5,808 nt of DNA from the NCBI GenBank assembly GCA_044227705.1, contig JBGAWE010000262.1, forward strand, positions 1-5,808, in the 5' to 3' direction. Positions 4,161-5,808 of the stretch are shown piece after piece (the stretch's first letter is position 1; each line of letters starts with the position of its first letter). A program made the translations under genes and the position numbers. The notes beneath the pieces were generated by a model. The model was not told the origin of the DNA. It saw only the letters and a program-made list of their open reading frames with translations, and did no database searches. The DNA comes from JANOQP01 sp044227705. Lineage in GTDB: Bacteria > Bacteroidota > Bacteroidia > Chitinophagales > Saprospiraceae.

Positions 4161-5808
4161 CGACCGCCGCCCGTCGCCAGTTGGTTGCGAATCATGGTCC
4201 GGTTGTGCCGCTGGACGACGGCCTTGAGCCGCGCTTCGAGCCGCTCTGCGACGGCCGGGCATTCCTCCAAGATGTTTTTTGAACAGGCCGTATCCAGTTG
4301 ATAGTCAAACAGTTGGACTGGTTTTTCGCCGTCGAAGGTCAGCAAATATTTGCCGTCGAGGATTTCGTAGAGGCCGTTTTGAAAGGCGACGGCGGTGCGC
4401 TCCTCACCCACCCTTTTTTGAAAAACAGACCGGCCGAAGGAGTCGAAATCGCCCGAGAAACCGAGCCAGTCGAGGACGCTCGGGAGGATGTCCACTTGTT
4501 GGGCGACGTCGGGGGCGGGCCGCCTTTCCATCCCGACGGTCACTCCTTTTTGGTAGAACAAAATCGGGATGCGCAGCAGGCCTTCGGGGCTTGTCCAGCA
4601 GCCTTTGCGCTCCGGCCCGGTGTGGTCGGCGGCGACGACAAAGAGCGTACGCTCGAACCACGGCTGGCGGCTGGCCTGTTCAAAAAACTGTCGGAGCGCG
4701 TCGTCAGCGTACCGAAACGACCGCTCGATGGGCGGCATCGCCTGGTGTTTTTCCTCAAAACTTTTCTCAACTCGGAACGGGTGGTGGCTCGAAAGCGAGA
4801 AGAAATGAGCGCAGAAAGGCTCCCGCATCCGGTCGAGTTTTTCCAAAAAGAACTGGTAGAAAGGCCGGTCGTAAATCCCCCATTTCCCATCGAACTGCGA
4901 CTGGTCGGGGAAGGCAGTCCGGTCGAAAACCTGCTCGAAACCGGCGGCGGCGGCCAGTTTGTCGAGTTCCATGGAGCCGGGGTCCGCGCCGTGAAAGAAG
5001 GCGGTCGAGTAGCCTTTTTGCCTCAAAACCGAGGCAATTCCGCCGATTTTGTTGTGCTGATAGGGCGAGAAGACCCACATGTCCTCCATCAGCGAAGGCA
5101 GCGAGGCGAGGATGGCAGCGTTGCCCTCGGCACTGCGGGTGCCGGCCGCATAGCCGTTAGCCGGGCAGACCGACAGGCGCGAAAGCGAATCGAGAAAGGG
5201 CAGCCAACCGGCCCGCAGATATTCCTCGCCCGCGCCCTCGAAGGCGATGGTCACGACGTTGAGCGGGCGGAAATCAGTGGGAGCATGGCCGAGGTTTTGC
5301 CGCAGAGAGAAGGCCGCGTCGAGCTGCTCGTCGGTCAGCCAGTTTTTCTCCTCGATGAAATGCTGCTGGACGCTGGCCAGCAGGTTCATCGTCGCGTTCG
5401 GCAGCAGTTGCGCGAGGCGCGGGTCGGCGGCGAGGCGGGCGGCGTCGATGGGCATCAGCGGGCGAAGCTGCCAGCCGCCACGAGCCGCCAGCAGCCAAAC
5501 CGGAATGGCAAGGAGAAAAATGGGGATTTGGGATTTGGGATTTGGGATTTGGGACGGAGCGGGCGGTTTTGCCCTAAAGATCAGCGCAGCCATCGCCAAA
5601 AGGAGCGCGACGAGCCACCAGTATTCCATCAAAAAATTGGGCGAGACACGGGTCGAGTTCGACAGCAAACTGAAGTCCGTCAGGATGGTGCGCCGCTGGT
5701 TGAACGGGAACCACGCCGCGTCGGCCAGCTCGAGGGCGAGCATCAAGGTGTTCGGGACGAGCCAGAGCCAGCGGAGGAAGGCCTGCCAGCCGCGCCTCTT
5801 TTGCCATG
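4157..5808 (-). CDS. LTA synthase family sulfatase/phosphoglycerol transferase, N-terminus missing
   Basis: The minus-strand frame is open to the window edge, so the start lies beyond 5808; 549 residues are visible and the TTG at 5746 is not the start. The visible N-terminal part has membrane segments at about 7-34, 58-77 and 95-107, the end of the usual multi-helix anchor. The rest is an extracellular/periplasmic alkaline-phosphatase-fold sulfatase domain. Family residues are clear: NVVTIAFEGAG (metal-binding Glu190), the nucleophile region GTRSAEGNAAILASLPSL (probable nucleophile Ser225 where LtaS has Thr), FFHGADPGSMELDKLA, FDGKWGIYDRPF, SLSSHHPF (His341/342), ADHTGPE (Asp394-His395) and QVDILPSVLDWLGF. 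The closing RHNRTMIRNQL is also typical of the family. All catalytic positions seem intact. LtaS itself transfers glycerol phosphate from phosphatidylglycerol. In Gram-negative Bacteroidota the substrate is usually unknown, so glycan or lipid modification is inferred. The gene carries a heptamer repeat at 5523-5554 and ends in a 4-bp convergent overlap. Confidence 0.93.
   Translation of the reverse strand, partial: WQKRRGWQAFLRWLWLVPNTLMLALELADAAWFPFNQRRTILTDFSLLSNSTRVSPNFLMEYWWLVALLLAMAALIFRAKPPAPSQIPNPKSQIPIFLLAIPVWLLAARGGWQLRPLMPIDAARLAADPRLAQLLPNATMNLLASVQQHFIEEKNWLTDEQLDAAFSLRQNLGHAPTDFRPLNVVTIAFEGAGEEYLRAGWLPFLDSLSRLSVCPANGYAAGTRSAEGNAAILASLPSLMEDMWVFSPYQHNKIGGIASVLRQKGYSTAFFHGADPGSMELDKLAAAAGFEQVFDRTAFPDQSQFDGKWGIYDRPFYQFFLEKLDRMREPFCAHFFSLSSHHPFRVEKSFEEKHQAMPPIERSFRYADDALRQFFEQASRQPWFERTLFVVAADHTGPERKGCWTSPEGLLRIPILFYQKGVTVGMERRPAPDVAQQVDILPSVLDWLGFSGDFDSFGRSVFQKRVGEERTAVAFQNGLYEILDGKYLLTFDGEKPVQLFDYQLDTACSKNILEECPAVAERLEARLKAVVQRHNRTMIRNQLATGGGR
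5523..5554. repeat. heptanucleotide tandem repeat (GGGATTT)4.6 inside the sulfatase gene
   Basis: Four perfect head-to-tail copies of GGGATTT occupy 5523-5550, followed by GGGA (5551-5554). On the coding (minus) strand this reads AAATCCC repeats and encodes SQIPNPKSQIP, a 7-residue period generated by a 21-bp frame cycle. It sits in a hydrophilic loop between two membrane segments (visible residues 85-95), where insertions would be tolerated. Seven is not a multiple of three, so gain or loss of one copy would shift the frame upstream of the whole catalytic domain. Confidence 0.95.

Noticed and set aside
2688..4262. A 524-codon open frame on the minus strand
   Set aside because: It runs antisense through the EamA remnant, the hairpin and the lipoprotein gene. 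Its translation is low-complexity, rich in Arg, Asp, Ala and His, and matches no family. It is a GC-rich codon shadow.
4279..5160. A 293-codon plus-strand frame opposite the sulfatase
   Set aside because: It is very Arg/Gly/Ser-rich and lies entirely inside the strongly supported sulfatase gene on the other strand.

Overview
The window looks like chromosomal DNA from a GC-rich member of the Bacteroidota. The evidence is a FecI-type ECF sigma factor followed by a FecR with a C-terminal DUF4974-like region, a DUF6438-type lipoprotein, A-rich rather than Shine-Dalgarno-like start regions, and an LTA-synthase-like sulfatase of the kind common in that phylum. A Saprospiraceae/Lewinella-like origin would fit the composition, but this is inference only. 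No rRNA, tRNA, CRISPR array, transposase or phage gene is visible.

Layout from left to right: (1) the 3' part of an ECF sigma factor gene (1-525, 5' end outside the window), a 132-bp leader, and the fecR anti-sigma gene (658-1521), closed by a convincing intrinsic terminator (1549-1586). (2) A complete bile acid:sodium symporter (SBF/BASS) family transporter (1621-2532). Its last codons and stop lie inside a tandem-plus-inverted repeat that fills the gap to the next gene. (3) An EamA/DMT-family transporter (2590-3344) that is broken: the reading frame shifts near 3003-3033 and one membrane segment with its flanking loop is missing. The two frames meet at an ATGA stop/start overlap. (4) A long hairpin made of two palindromic units in inverted orientation (3346-3413), resembling a REPIN/BIME. 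(5) A lipoprotein (3447-4160) with an N-terminal DUF6438-like domain and a C-terminal segment resembling a subtilase propeptide. (6) On the minus strand, an LTA-synthase-family sulfatase/phosphoglycerol transferase (4157-5808, N-terminus outside the window). It converges on the lipoprotein with a 4-bp TTAA overlap that supplies both stop codons. Its coding sequence carries 4.6 perfect copies of a 7-bp repeat.

The genes do not form one obvious pathway. The sigma/FecR pair is a cell-surface signalling module, but the TonB-dependent receptor that usually follows is absent and the terminator separates the pair from the transporters. The other genes concern the cell envelope: two transporters, a lipoprotein and a membrane-anchored sulfatase. 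I found no clear undescribed multi-gene system. The features most worth a second look are the repeats at or inside gene ends, the split EamA gene and the lipoprotein domain fusion.
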